Source of the DNA: Haladaptatus cibarius D43
GTDB taxonomy: Archaea > Halobacteriota > Halobacteria > Halobacteriales > Haladaptataceae
Direction: 5' to 3'
DNA length: 64,000 nucleotides
Assembly (NCBI RefSeq): GCF_000710615.1
Contig: NZ_JDTH01000001.1
Coordinates: 124,001-188,000 of the forward strand
Below are positions 55,460 to 64,000 of this stretch, one piece after another. A program made the translations under genes and the position numbers. How positions within the stretch are numbered: the stretch's first letter is position 1; each line of letters opens with the position of its first letter. The notes beneath the pieces are model-generated. The model searched no databases. It was not told where the DNA came from and worked only from the letters and a program-made list of their open reading frames with translations.

Positions 55460-56041
55460 TTAGTGTATCACTTGCAGTATCTCGTCTGCGTCGGCAATCG
55501 CAGCGAACTCACCACGAAGATGTGCGAGTGCGACCTGATGATTCGTTTCGGCGTCGATTTCGGTTCCGTCCGGCGAAACACGGTCGAAGGTCGCGGTTGC
55601 ATCGGACACGACGATTGGCCGAAAGCCGAGATTTTCGGCCATTCTGGTACTTGTGGAAACGCAGTGGTCGGTGGTCACCCCGACTACGACGAGGGTTTCG
55701 TACCCGCCCTCGCGGAGCCACGATTCGAGGTCGGTGCCGATGAATGCGCTGTTGACTTCCTTTTCGAACGTTGGTTCATCGCCTTCCGGTTCCATTTCCG
55801 GCAGAAATGCGAATCCCTCGCTGTCGCTTCGGAGTGGCGAACCCTCTTTTTGCGAGTCGTGTCGGACGTGAACGACGGGACGGCCAGCATCTCGCCACGC
55901 GACGAGCAGTCCGTTCGCACGCTCTTCTGCATCGGGATTGTTTCGCGCTCCCCACGAAGCATCTCGAAACCCTTGTTGGAAGTCGATGGCGAGCAAGACG
56001 GCGTCGGAGAAGTCGATGTTGGCTGGTAATTCGCGGCTCAT
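55460..56041 (-). CDS. Isochorismatase-like cysteine hydrolase
   Basis: 193 aa. The catalytic triad is Asp in [10 protein letters not shown] (about residue 19), Lys in FEKEVNSAF, and Cys in [11 protein letters not shown]. The cis-peptide motif VVGVTT precedes it. Nicotinamidase-like amidohydrolases share this fold; the substrate is unknown. Overlaps the YqcI-like gene by ATGA. Confidence 0.9.
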   Translation of the reverse strand: MSRELPANIDFSDAVLLAIDFQQGFRDASWGARNNPDAEERANGLLVAWRDAGRPVVHVRHDSQKEGSPLRSDSEGFAFLPEMEPEGDEPTFEKEVNSAFIGTDLESWLREGGYETLVVVGVTTDHCVSTSTRMAENLGFRPIVVSDATATFDRVSPDGTEIDAETNHQVALAHLRGEFAAIADADEILQVIH

Positions 56042-56832
56042 GCGTCGATAAGGAAGGTACTTTTCGGATGTTCACGAGTGATCCGAATCGGACATTCGTC
56101 CGGCGCTTTTTGTTCGTCTTCCGAGAACAGATACTGCGCCCATTCGCGGTCGCCCTCGACGCCCCAGTCGCCGAGGTCTGCGTGCGGACAGACGCCGTCG
56201 CAGTCCTCCATTCGCTCCTGAATGACTTTTCTTGCGGTCTGTCCGGCTTGCGTATCCGCGCTCACACCCTTGAACAGAGCGTGCGGTTGGAACGTGATTT
56301 CCAGTCCGACCGGGCAGTACCGGTTTTTTCTGCCCTCGTAAAACGGTGCCCGACAGGTCAGGAACATCGATTCGCCGCCGAAGCAGAACTCCCACCGTTC
56401 GCTGTCGGGGTCGGTCGGAATCCTCTCCGGCCACGGTTCCAGGTCGTGAACGTGCAGAAATTGGAGAATATGCCACAGCGCTTCGTGATAGCCGGACTCG
56501 TCTAGCGACTCCTCCGGCGGTTCGAAAAACACCGTCAGCGGCGCGCGTTCAGCGTGGTTTTCGTACACGTCGAGATATTCGATGATGGTGTCCCCGAGCG
56601 CGAGAAGCGCGTCCTTGTCGGCCATCGAGGAACAAAAAGAGTACAAGCCATCACCCTCGCGTTCGGTTTCGATGCCGAAGTAGCACGGAAACGGCGCGTC
56701 GTTTCGCTCGCCGAGCAGGCCGTCTCGAAAACTCTCGTAATGTTCGACGCCCCAGTCGGGAACTCTCCCCGAGTCGATACGACGCTGCACCGTCGCCTGA
56801 TTCATCAGCACGTCGATACCCGGTTCGTTCAT
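56038..56832 (-). CDS. YqcI/YcgG family protein
   Basis: 264 aa. The conserved parts are [30 protein letters not shown], and [34 protein letters not shown]-like ([20 protein letters not shown]) is at the C-terminus. The family is associated in bacteria with small-molecule metabolism; the reaction is not known. Translationally coupled to the hydrolase gene. Confidence 0.85.
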   Translation of the reverse strand: MNEPGIDVLMNQATVQRRIDSGRVPDWGVEHYESFRDGLLGERNDAPFPCYFGIETEREGDGLYSFCSSMADKDALLALGDTIIEYLDVYENHAERAPLTVFFEPPEESLDESGYHEALWHILQFLHVHDLEPWPERIPTDPDSERWEFCFGGESMFLTCRAPFYEGRKNRYCPVGLEITFQPHALFKGVSADTQAGQTARKVIQERMEDCDGVCPHADLGDWGVEGDREWAQYLFSEDEQKAPDECPIRITREHPKSTFLIDA

Positions 56833-56941
56833 ACGTCGCCCTACGACCGAATCCTCCTATTACTGTCGCAACGACCACTCCCTCCGCCCGCCAACGGACT
56901 AGGTTTATATACGTGCTGTTGTTCGGTTTGACGTAACGACC

Positions 56942-58534
56942 ATGACCGGGACAGTATACGCGGTTGCAAGCGGGAAGGGAGGTGTGGGGAAGACGACGAC
57001 CGCAATCAACCTCGGCGCGATGCTCGCGTCGGCGGAACACGAGGTAATCGTCGTGGACACCGACCTCGGAATGGCGAACGTCGAGGGCTACCTCGATTTC
57101 GAGCCGACGAATTCGACGCTCCACGAGGTGCTCGCGGGCGAAGCGACCGTCGAAGATTCGATTTACGAAGCGCCGGGAGACATCCACGTCCTTCCGAGTA
57201 GTACGGATATTCACGCTTTCGCTCAATCACAAACGGCGAAGTTACAGCAGGTCGTCGCTCAACTGCGCGAGGAGTACGAGTACGTTCTGCTCGACACCGG
57301 CGCAGGAATCAGCTACGACACGATTCTTCCCCTCTCACTCTCTGACGGCGTCCTCCTCGTCACTACGCCGGACGTTGCCGCGGTGCGCGACACCGCCAAA
57401 ACCGCGGAACTCACGGTTCGCGTCGAAGGAACCGTTCGCGGTGCGGTTCTCACCCACCGAAGTAACGACATCCTGAACGCGGACGACGTGGAAGGAACCC
57501 TCGACACGGACGTTCTCACCGTAGTTCCCGACGACGAGACGGTTCCCATGGGAATCGACGCGGGCCGACCGCTGGCCATGTTCGCACCAACCTCGCCCGC
57601 CGCGACTGCGTACCGCGAACTCGCCGACATTCTCACTGGTGAGACGGACACCCCGGAACTCTCCGGGGAACCGAACTCGGCGAAATCCTCCGAATCGATG
57701 TTCGAAGACGAGGATTCGGCACAGTCTGACGGACGTGCCGAACGAAAAGACACTGACCCCGTGGAGTCCGAGCGCCCGGACTCGCCATCGACTGGGCCGG
57801 ATTCGTCACCGACTGCCGAACAGGGTGACCCAGGCCCCAACTCCGATTCTGCGCCCGGTACCGACCCGGTTCACGACCTCATCGATAGGCGCGTCATCAA
57901 AACCGGCGACCAGACCGAAGACGGCGAACCGACTGTCGAAGCAGTGCCCGACGACGGTTCGGCGACCGCCGAACTATCGTCCGAATCCGATGACGAACCG
58001 GCGTTTGAGAAAAGTTTTGACGAACTGGATGAAGCCCCGGACGACGAACTTCAGGCACCAGTCACCGAAGATACAGACGGTGAAGACGACGTTGCTAACG
58101 GAAATCAGGGAAACGACTTCAACACCGTTCTCGCCGACTCCACAGAAGATCCCGAAAAGGCGAGTCAGCAATCGGCTGACGAGAGTAATCCGACGGTGAC
58201 TGGCCCCGATTCGACTGTAAACGACTCCGAACCGATTGCGACCGAATCCGAACCGACTCCGGACGAGTCCAAATCGACTCCGGACGAATCCATTCCAACT
58301 GCAGGAAACGCCGACTCGAACGCCGATATTTCGGACGAAGCTCCGGAAGACTCCTCCAACTTGCCAGACGAAATCGTCGAAGCGGAACCCGAAAACGAGG
58401 AAGACATCGACGCGGTTCCGTTTCAGGACGAACCGGTTCGTCCGCATCTGAACGACGAGGACGAAGCGGATTCCGAGGAAGAAGACGAGGAGAAAAACGG
58501 CCTATTCGGTCGTATCGGTTCTCTGTTCCGGTAG
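56942..58534 (+). CDS. MinD/ParA-type ATPase with long acidic tail
   Basis: 530 aa. The ATPase domain (1-235) has deviant Walker A SGKGGVGKTT (10-19), switch I VVDTDLGMANVEGYL and switch II LLDTGAGISYDT. Residues about 240-515 are disordered, Asp/Glu/Ser/Pro-rich with repeats of TPDES. The end NGLFGRIGSLFR is a short amphipathic helix that could touch the membrane. It matches the haloarchaeal MinD-family positioning ATPases, which act in place of bacterial MinD. Confidence 0.88.
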   Translation: MTGTVYAVASGKGGVGKTTTAINLGAMLASAEHEVIVVDTDLGMANVEGYLDFEPTNSTLHEVLAGEATVEDSIYEAPGDIHVLPSSTDIHAFAQSQTAKLQQVVAQLREEYEYVLLDTGAGISYDTILPLSLSDGVLLVTTPDVAAVRDTAKTAELTVRVEGTVRGAVLTHRSNDILNADDVEGTLDTDVLTVVPDDETVPMGIDAGRPLAMFAPTSPAATAYRELADILTGETDTPELSGEPNSAKSSESMFEDEDSAQSDGRAERKDTDPVESERPDSPSTGPDSSPTAEQGDPGPNSDSAPGTDPVHDLIDRRVIKTGDQTEDGEPTVEAVPDDGSATAELSSESDDEPAFEKSFDELDEAPDDELQAPVTEDTDGEDDVANGNQGNDFNTVLADSTEDPEKASQQSADESNPTVTGPDSTVNDSEPIATESEPTPDESKSTPDESIPTAGNADSNADISDEAPEDSSNLPDEIVEAEPENEEDIDAVPFQDEPVRPHLNDEDEADSEEEDEEKNGLFGRIGSLFR

Positions 58535-58577
58535 CGCGACAACAACCAAGTGTCCTGCCGTGGTCTACGGAGACGGA

Positions 58578-58835
58578 ATGGCGGAAGAGGGTTCGGTTCC
58601 GTTCTGGTGGATAGTGCTGTTCGTATTGCTGGCACTCGGTTTTGGAGCGGGTGCAATACTGTTCGTGGGCGGTGATTTGTTCGCTGGCCTCCGGTTTCTC
58701 TACATCGACTCCGGCGCTTCGATGCCGATGACGTTCAGCGCGTTTGCGATGGTGTGTTTCGACGCCGCCACGAGCGCGAGACGGGCATCGCGTAGATTGT
58801 CGTCATCCGCCGTAAGCACGGGGCACTCGCGGTAG
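58578..58835 (+). CDS. Possible small membrane protein, overlapping argS
   Basis: 85 codons from ATG 58578. The first part [23 protein letters not shown] is a convincing membrane helix. After about residue 40 the frame runs antisense through the argS 3' end, where it looks non-native. It is either a real short gene with a frame change or chance. The MinD-argS gap (58535-58699) holds nothing else recognised. Confidence 0.4.
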   Translation: MAEEGSVPFWWIVLFVLLALGFGAGAILFVGGDLFAGLRFLYIDSGASMPMTFSAFAMVCFDAATSARRASRRLSSSAVSTGHSR

Positions 58836-60502
58836 AACGTGTTGAACGTCTCCGCAAACTGGCGGGTGTAGGTCGCAACGGCGTGCGGTTCGAGGTCGTC
58901 CGCGGCCTCCTCGATAACGTGCGGGAAGCGCGCGATGACCTCAATGAGTTCCTGCTCCGCGTCGCTATCGAGGAGCGACGGGTCAATTTCGCTTGGCACG
59001 TCCCCACCTGCTCGCGGTTCATCACCGCTCGCTGTATTCGAGGTGTCAAGCACCTCGTCTGCCTCCTCGATGATTCCGCAGGTTCGTGCGTGGACGTACT
59101 GGACGTATGGCGCACTTTGGGCTTCGAAATCCAGTGCGCGCTCCCATTCGAACGTAATGGTTTTCGTGGGCTGTTTCGAGATGATGTCGTAGCGGACTGC
59201 GCCGATGCCGACCTGTCTTGCGATGCGGTCTACGTCCGCTTCCGTGAGGTCGTCGTCTCGGATGCGGGTGTCCATGCGCTTTTCGACCTCCTCGCGGGCA
59301 CGCTTTTCTGCCTCGTCAAGCAGGTCGTCCATGTCGATGCCGGTTCCCTCGCGGGTGCTCATCCCACCTTCGGGAAGGTTGACCCACGAGTAGTGGAACG
59401 CGGTCAGGTTCTCGGTGTCGTTGCCGAGGATTTCGAGTGCCTGCGAGAGTTGCTCGGCCTGTAATTTGTGGTCTTCGCCGATGACTGTCACGGCGCGGTC
59501 GTAGTTGTCCAGTTTCCACTCGTGATGGGCCAAGTCGCGGGTCGTGTACAGACTCGTGTCGTCGGAACGCAGGAAAACGAGGTTTTTCTCGAAGCCGAAC
59601 TCCGAGAGGTCCAGTTGCCATGCGTCCTCCTCGTACACCGAATACTGGCTCTCTTTGAGGCGGGAAACCACGTCGTCGGTGCTCCCGTCGAACATGAACC
59701 GGGTTTCCTTGACGAACTCGTCGAATTCGGCGGGAAGGCGGTCGAGTGTCACTCGCATGCCTGAAAGGACGGTATCGACGACTTCGCTGACGCGCTCGTA
59801 GGTTGCCTCGTCGCCTTCTTCGAGTCCTTGCAGGATGGACTGAATCTCGGTTTCAGCCTCGTCTACGTCCTCCGGGTCTGCCTTTTCGAGGTACGAATTT
59901 CCTTTGCGGTAGTAGCGCACGAGGTCGTAGTCCGCGCGTTCGCGTTCTGGGTTTGGCAATTCGTCCTCGTCGAAGGTTTCGTAGGCCCACGTAAACACGG
60001 CAATCTGTCGGCCAGCGTCGTTGACGTAGTAGTGGCGGTCAACGTCGTTGCCCGCGAAATCCAAAATTCGCGCGACTGCGTCCCCTGTAATCGGGTTTCG
60101 GGCGCGTCCGACGTGAACCGGGCCGGTCGGATTCGCGCTGGTGTGTTCGACCACGACGCTTTCGCCAGTCGATTCGAGGCGACCGTATTCCTCTTGCTGT
60201 CCCGCGGTGACCGTTTCGTCGTAGTACGCACCGCTCGGCAGGAAGTTGACGTAGGGGCCTTGTGGCGTTGCGTCGGCGATGTAGTCGAAGTCGCTTGCGT
60301 CGATTTCCTCCGCGATGTCGGCCGCGACTTTCGGTGGCGGTGCGCCGACTTCCCCGGCGAGTCGGAACGCCGCGCTGGAGGCGAGGACGGCGTCTACACC
60401 CTCCGGAGGTGTTTCGATTCCGAGGTCGTCAGTCGGGAGCGAAAGGGACGAGAGCGCCCCGTGAAGGGCATCTTCGACTTCCTCCCTGAACGTCAGGAAC
60501 AT
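58700..60502 (-). CDS. argS: Arginyl-tRNA synthetase
   Basis: 600 aa. An N-terminal Add-1 domain precedes HVGR (130-133) in [21 protein letters not shown]-type loop is replaced by the segment [15 protein letters not shown] (normal for this enzyme). ALIGN of C-terminal anticodon domain begins near [16 protein letters not shown] 60502 is chosen over GTG 60508. Confidence 0.96.
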   Translation of the reverse strand: MFLTFREEVEDALHGALSSLSLPTDDLGIETPPEGVDAVLASSAAFRLAGEVGAPPPKVAADIAEEIDASDFDYIADATPQGPYVNFLPSGAYYDETVTAGQQEEYGRLESTGESVVVEHTSANPTGPVHVGRARNPITGDAVARILDFAGNDVDRHYYVNDAGRQIAVFTWAYETFDEDELPNPERERADYDLVRYYRKGNSYLEKADPEDVDEAETEIQSILQGLEEGDEATYERVSEVVDTVLSGMRVTLDRLPAEFDEFVKETRFMFDGSTDDVVSRLKESQYSVYEEDAWQLDLSEFGFEKNLVFLRSDDTSLYTTRDLAHHEWKLDNYDRAVTVIGEDHKLQAEQLSQALEILGNDTENLTAFHYSWVNLPEGGMSTREGTGIDMDDLLDEAEKRAREEVEKRMDTRIRDDDLTEADVDRIARQVGIGAVRYDIISKQPTKTITFEWERALDFEAQSAPYVQYVHARTCGIIEEADEVLDTSNTASGDEPRAGGDVPSEIDPSLLDSDAEQELIEVIARFPHVIEEAADDLEPHAVATYTRQFAETFNTFYRECPVLTADDDNLRDARLALVAASKHTIANALNVIGIEAPESM

Positions 60503-60564
60503 ACCCACTGGTTTCTGGTGCGCCAGTAAATGGGTTTCTGAATATGGCGACGCTCGGATGACGC

Positions 60565-62418
60565 TCAGGTTGTCGTGCGAACCAATCGCTCGCCGAGCGA
60601 ATCGACCCAGAGAACCACGAGTCCGACCCAGTACGCCAGCATGACCGCAAATCCGACGCTGACCATCAACAGCACGCCACCCGGCAAGAGCGAGGATGCC
60701 ACCAGCACGCCGACGACGACCTGCCGCCAGTAGGTTCGCATGGTTCGATAGCGGACGACGCCGGAATGATGGAACAACAGCATTGTGACCGGAATTTCAA
60801 TCCAGAGGCCGACGCCGACTGTCGTGGCGAAGACGAGCCAGAAGAACGCGGCGGTTCGGTACGCGATTATCATGTTCGCGCCCAGCGCGTCGGCGACGAG
60901 GTAGGACATCACGCTCGGCGCGACGAACCGATAGCCGACGAAACTCCCGCCAAGGAGTCCGAGTGCGAGGACGCCCGCCCAGACGAAAAACACGTTCCGA
61001 TTGGTGCGAGCGAGTTCCCGCGTTTCGATGGCTGGCCACGCGTAGTACAGCACGAGCGGAAGTACTGCGACGACGCCGACGAGCAGGCTCACTTTCATCT
61101 CGAACGCGAGTGCTTCGACGGGATGCAGGAGAACGATGTTCACCTCGCTCGTCGGTGTTCCCGCTGGTAGGTGAATCAGGAAATCGCGCTTGATTTCGCC
61201 GATACCACCTTGGTAGAGGTAGGTGAACACCAGCGCGACCACGGCCATAAAAACCCCAATAATACGGAAGGATTTGCTCCGCAGGCTTCCGACGATGAAC
61301 CGCAAGTCGTAGTAGTAGCCGCCGATGTCGTCCTCGGTGGTTTCCTCCTCGGCGAACGCCGCGGCCATTCTGCTCGCGGTTCGTTCGACCGTTCCAGAGA
61401 CGTTTGGATTCTCGTTTGCTTCTTCTTTCTCGCCGTTCTGTTCCTCGTTCGCGGCGAGTCCGCCGGACTCGTCGCGTTCATCAAACCGGTCGAGAATCGC
61501 CTGCGCTTTTTCGGAATCTCCCTCATTGAGCGCGTCGTCCGCGAGTTCCAGCGCCTCGTGTTCCGTGAGGTTGGCGAAGGCTTCCGGCGGTGCGGCGCGA
61601 ATCCCCTTCGCGTCGAGGTCGGAAAGATTGATTTCGGTAGAGATGGCGCTCTCAGAGCGCCGTCCCGGGGAATCTCGATTGCCGCTGGCTCGTCTGACGA
61701 CTCTCGCCGTACCCAGTCCGACGAAGTACAAGGCCGTCATCGGAATCGCCACGAGTGACATCGAAAACGGGTCTGGCGACCCGTTTACCATCGAACTGAT
61801 GACGACGATAGCGAAGACGGCGTGTCGCCAGTAGTCCCGAAACAGGTCGGGGGAAACGATGTCGGCGTACACCAATCCGCCCATAATCAGCGGAAGTTCT
61901 GCGGTTAAACCGAGAACGAGAACCAACAAAAAGACGAACTGCGTCCAGTCCACGATGGAGTAGGTCGGTTGAAATCCCGCCATAATCGCGTTGCTAATCA
62001 GAAATCCGAACAGCAGCGGAAGGAAGACGAAGTAGGCGTAGACGACGCCGCCAGCGAACAACGCGATGGCCAGTATTCCGACGAGAAAATGCGTCTTTCG
62101 TCGTCCCGGAAGCGACACTCCGCGTACTTTGAACCCCTCCCGAGAACGATACAGAATCCAGCTTCCGGCGAACAGCAAACCGGCAAAGAGGCCGATTTTC
62201 GCCTGCAACAGCACCACGTCGAAGGGTGTGACCGCGACGACTATCGCCTTCGTTCCGAGCAGTTGTCCCTCCAGTTCGGGCCAGATGAACAGTCGGAGGG
62301 CGTAAAACATCAGCAGAAAACCGACGACGCCGACGACGAACGCGATTCGTAGTTCAGACCGTACGCTCCTGAGCGCAGTACCCAGCACTCCCTCTAATCG
62401 AAATCTCTCTTCCCCCAT
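60565..62418 (-). CDS. tatC2: Fused double TatC (haloarchaeal TatCt)
   Basis: 617 aa, about 14 spans. Two TatC units lie in one chain: the first (about 20-245) has [32 protein letters not shown]; the second (about 370-600) has [24 protein letters not shown]. The linker is Asp/Glu-rich and cytosolic. The Tat route exports folded proteins and is the main secretion path in haloarchaea. This matches the fused TatCt type, not a single TatC. Confidence 0.93.
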   Translation of the reverse strand: MGEERFRLEGVLGTALRSVRSELRIAFVVGVVGFLLMFYALRLFIWPELEGQLLGTKAIVVAVTPFDVVLLQAKIGLFAGLLFAGSWILYRSREGFKVRGVSLPGRRKTHFLVGILAIALFAGGVVYAYFVFLPLLFGFLISNAIMAGFQPTYSIVDWTQFVFLLVLVLGLTAELPLIMGGLVYADIVSPDLFRDYWRHAVFAIVVISSMVNGSPDPFSMSLVAIPMTALYFVGLGTARVVRRASGNRDSPGRRSESAISTEINLSDLDAKGIRAAPPEAFANLTEHEALELADDALNEGDSEKAQAILDRFDERDESGGLAANEEQNGEKEEANENPNVSGTVERTASRMAAAFAEEETTEDDIGGYYYDLRFIVGSLRSKSFRIIGVFMAVVALVFTYLYQGGIGEIKRDFLIHLPAGTPTSEVNIVLLHPVEALAFEMKVSLLVGVVAVLPLVLYYAWPAIETRELARTNRNVFFVWAGVLALGLLGGSFVGYRFVAPSVMSYLVADALGANMIIAYRTAAFFWLVFATTVGVGLWIEIPVTMLLFHHSGVVRYRTMRTYWRQVVVGVLVASSLLPGGVLLMVSVGFAVMLAYWVGLVVLWVDSLGERLVRTTT

Positions 62419-62465
62419 TGGAACCCCCGCGTAATCGCACTACGTAGTATCGCTTCGCACAATCA

Positions 62466-62807
62466 TCAACTTTCCTCGTGGATGCTCTCGATTACTCTCC
62501 CCGAAAAATCCACCTCGGACAGTTCGTCTTCTTCGAGTTCCCGAAACCACTCCGCTTTCGCTCGCCAGGTACCTACCCGCTCTCCGTCGAGGTCGGTGAC
62601 TTCCCCGCGAACGTCTCTCCGCTTTTCGACTAAGTCACGAACCACGTTGATGACGCGGCCGACTTCTTGATGAGGGATCACGCTCGTGTTTCCCGCTTTA
62701 ATCGACTCGTACTCGATTTCGATTCGCTCTTCGTCTGCATTGAGCGATGTGACGTAGACGCCGTGGCTCATCAGTCGCGCTTCGAGTTGGTCGGGGTCAA
62801 AAGTCAT
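62466..62807 (-). CDS. Small haloarchaeal protein upstream of tatC
   Basis: 113 aa starting MTFDPDQLEARLMSHGVYV. The middle RIEIEYESIKAGNTSVIPHQEVGRVINVVRD and tail ELSEVDFSGRVIESIHEES show no known motif (DUF8159-type is possible from memory). It lies 47 bp before tatC2 on the same strand. ATG 62807 is chosen; ATGs at 62858 and 62876 are alternatives. Confidence 0.65.
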   Translation of the reverse strand: MTFDPDQLEARLMSHGVYVTSLNADEERIEIEYESIKAGNTSVIPHQEVGRVINVVRDLVEKRRDVRGEVTDLDGERVGTWRAKAEWFRELEEDELSEVDFSGRVIESIHEES

Positions 62808-62962
62808 GACGGAGAGCGCGTCGTCTATGGGTAAAGGGATTGCGTGAGCGATACGCATCGAAGTCGCATCACTCACGAAACTCGTTCCGATTTCTCTGTT
62901 TTTTTCGCCCCGTTCGATTTATTTGCGCACCACTGATATTGTTGGAGAAATAAGAGTTCGAT

Positions 62963-63760
62963 ATGCGCCCTCGCCCTCCTCGACTACAGGCATTCAGCAT
63001 CGCTCTCGGTGTTGTTACCGGGATCGCCGTCTTCTTTTCGCTTTTGTGGTTGTCTTCCATCCCCCTACGCTACGTCTTCGGAATCGGCTTGCTCGTCGCA
63101 GTTTTCGGCTGGATAGTCGTCGAACAGATACCTGACCAACTCGATTGGGCAGTCGTTTCTCGCCTTCACTGGTTGCTCACGCTCGCTGGCGCTCTCCCGT
63201 TCGTCGGCATTTTCGGAGCAATGGCTCTCGCCGAGTACACCCCGTCGAATGAACTCGTTCTGTACTCGTCCGTCTTCGCGCTCGTCGCCATCGTCGGAAC
63301 TGCATGTGGTACCCGGCGGAACGCAAAAATTCAGCACCGAACGCAGGCGATTCACGCCGCAGTCAGTGGCACCAAGTTACGCCGGTATTACTTCCCGCTC
63401 ACGCTCGTTTCTAGCATCATCGGGGTTGGTTTGGTTCACCTCGCAGTCGGACGGAGCCTTTCCGTCGGAACGTTCGTCGGCCAAATCATCGGTATATTCA
63501 TCGGAGTGATAATTGGGAACTCGATGGTCGATGACAGAACGGTCACACTCACTGCACTCGACGATTGTCTCCTCGTCGGCACGGACGGAACAGTCGCTGA
63601 AACTGCCGTTCCATGGCGACGAGTCCGCCGCGTTAGTATCGACGGCGACACCCTGCGAATCGTACGTCGCCTCCCGTGGCCGATGGTCTACGAGGTTGAC
63701 CTCTCACAGGTTTCGAACCGTGATACCGTTCTCGAAGCATTCCGTCCTCGACTCCGGTGA
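62963..63760 (+). CDS. Membrane protein with C-terminal PH-like domain
   Basis: 265 aa. About seven spans cover residues 10-190 (e.g. IAVFFSLLWLSSIPLRYVFGI, LVSSIIGVGLVHLAVG). The C-terminal 65 residues read TALDDCLLVGTDGTVAETAV and VSIDGDTLRIVRRLPWPMVY, like a small PH/bPH domain. Function unknown. Confidence 0.75.
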   Translation: MRPRPPRLQAFSIALGVVTGIAVFFSLLWLSSIPLRYVFGIGLLVAVFGWIVVEQIPDQLDWAVVSRLHWLLTLAGALPFVGIFGAMALAEYTPSNELVLYSSVFALVAIVGTACGTRRNAKIQHRTQAIHAAVSGTKLRRYYFPLTLVSSIIGVGLVHLAVGRSLSVGTFVGQIIGIFIGVIIGNSMVDDRTVTLTALDDCLLVGTDGTVAETAVPWRRVRRVSIDGDTLRIVRRLPWPMVYEVDLSQVSNRDTVLEAFRPRLR

Positions 63761-63815
63761 CGGTTCACTCCCATACCCCTACATCTTTTGATGCCACGAT
63801 GCTTATGCCGCCTCA

Positions 63816-64000
63816 ATGAGCGAGTCAGACACCGTCGAGGAACCCTCGACGAGCAATCAGAACTCGAAGGGTTCTGATGACGGGCCGAAACAGGTAGACA
63901 ACCCGGACTACCACAACGAAAACCACACCGCAACGCAGACCTGCGGGTGGACGGCCAACGCCCTCCGTGGTGAGGGAAAATGTTATAAAAATATCTGGTA
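63816..64000 (+). CDS. taw1: 4-demethylwyosine synthase Taw1 (5' end only)
   Basis: The first 61 codons of a gene cut by the window edge. After an acidic start (MSESDTVEEPSTSNQN) it reads CGWTANALRGEGKCYKN, the conserved N-terminal motif of the radical-SAM tRNA wybutosine enzyme Taw1/TYW1. The catalytic CxxxCxxC lies beyond the end. Confidence 0.8.
   Translation, partial: MSESDTVEEPSTSNQNSKGSDDGPKQVDNPDYHNENHTATQTCGWTANALRGEGKCYKNIW

Overview
The window is chromosomal DNA from a halophilic archaeon of the class Halobacteria. The evidence is the strongly acidic proteins (Asp/Glu-rich, Lys-poor), TATA-box promoters with leaderless starts, and archaeal or haloarchaeal marker genes: Orc1/Cdc6, Hel308, Cgi121 of KEOPS, PurO, aRF1, the doubled TatC and the start of Taw1. 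The moderate GC content fits genera such as Haladaptatus, but the genus is not proven here.

Layout. Bases 1-1248 look like a replication origin of the oriC1 type. They hold a purine-rich strand, four Orc-binding (ORB) motifs, two with G-strings, tandem 20-bp dyad repeats, an AT-rich stretch and a (GT)20 microsatellite; orc1/cdc6 follows at 1249. From 2.9 to 22 kb lie housekeeping genes: ferredoxins, a nucleoside phosphorylase, hel308-cgi121, tRNA-Gln, purO, malate dehydrogenase, UspA plus a PiT permease, a prepilin peptidase, a DrrAB-type ABC exporter, hisA and hisB. A gene-free block at 8911-9495 carries several hairpins.

The clearest accessory locus is 22120-28251: a visibly AT-rich class II lanthipeptide cluster on the minus strand. 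Its order is ABC ATPase, ABC-2 permease, lipoprotein, a 60-aa Cys/Ser/Thr-rich precursor peptide, and a 1045-aa LanM whose cyclase domain has the CCG-type zinc site. No LanT peptidase-transporter is present.

From 28.4 to 48 kb housekeeping genes resume: an ACT regulator, a third PiT permease, CstA, an ArsA/Get3 ATPase, a CobW GTPase, upp, hisI, a phosphohexomutase, regulators and prs. They are interrupted at 39538-40405 by a decayed polysaccharide deacetylase. Its first frameshift sits exactly in a perfect 32-bp palindrome, as expected of a template-switch mutation. From 48 to 64 kb come ileS, a set of four acidic glycine-zipper-like unknowns, aRF1, an isochorismatase/YqcI pair, a MinD-like ATPase with a long acidic tail, argS, fused TatC, and the 5' end of taw1, cut by the window edge.
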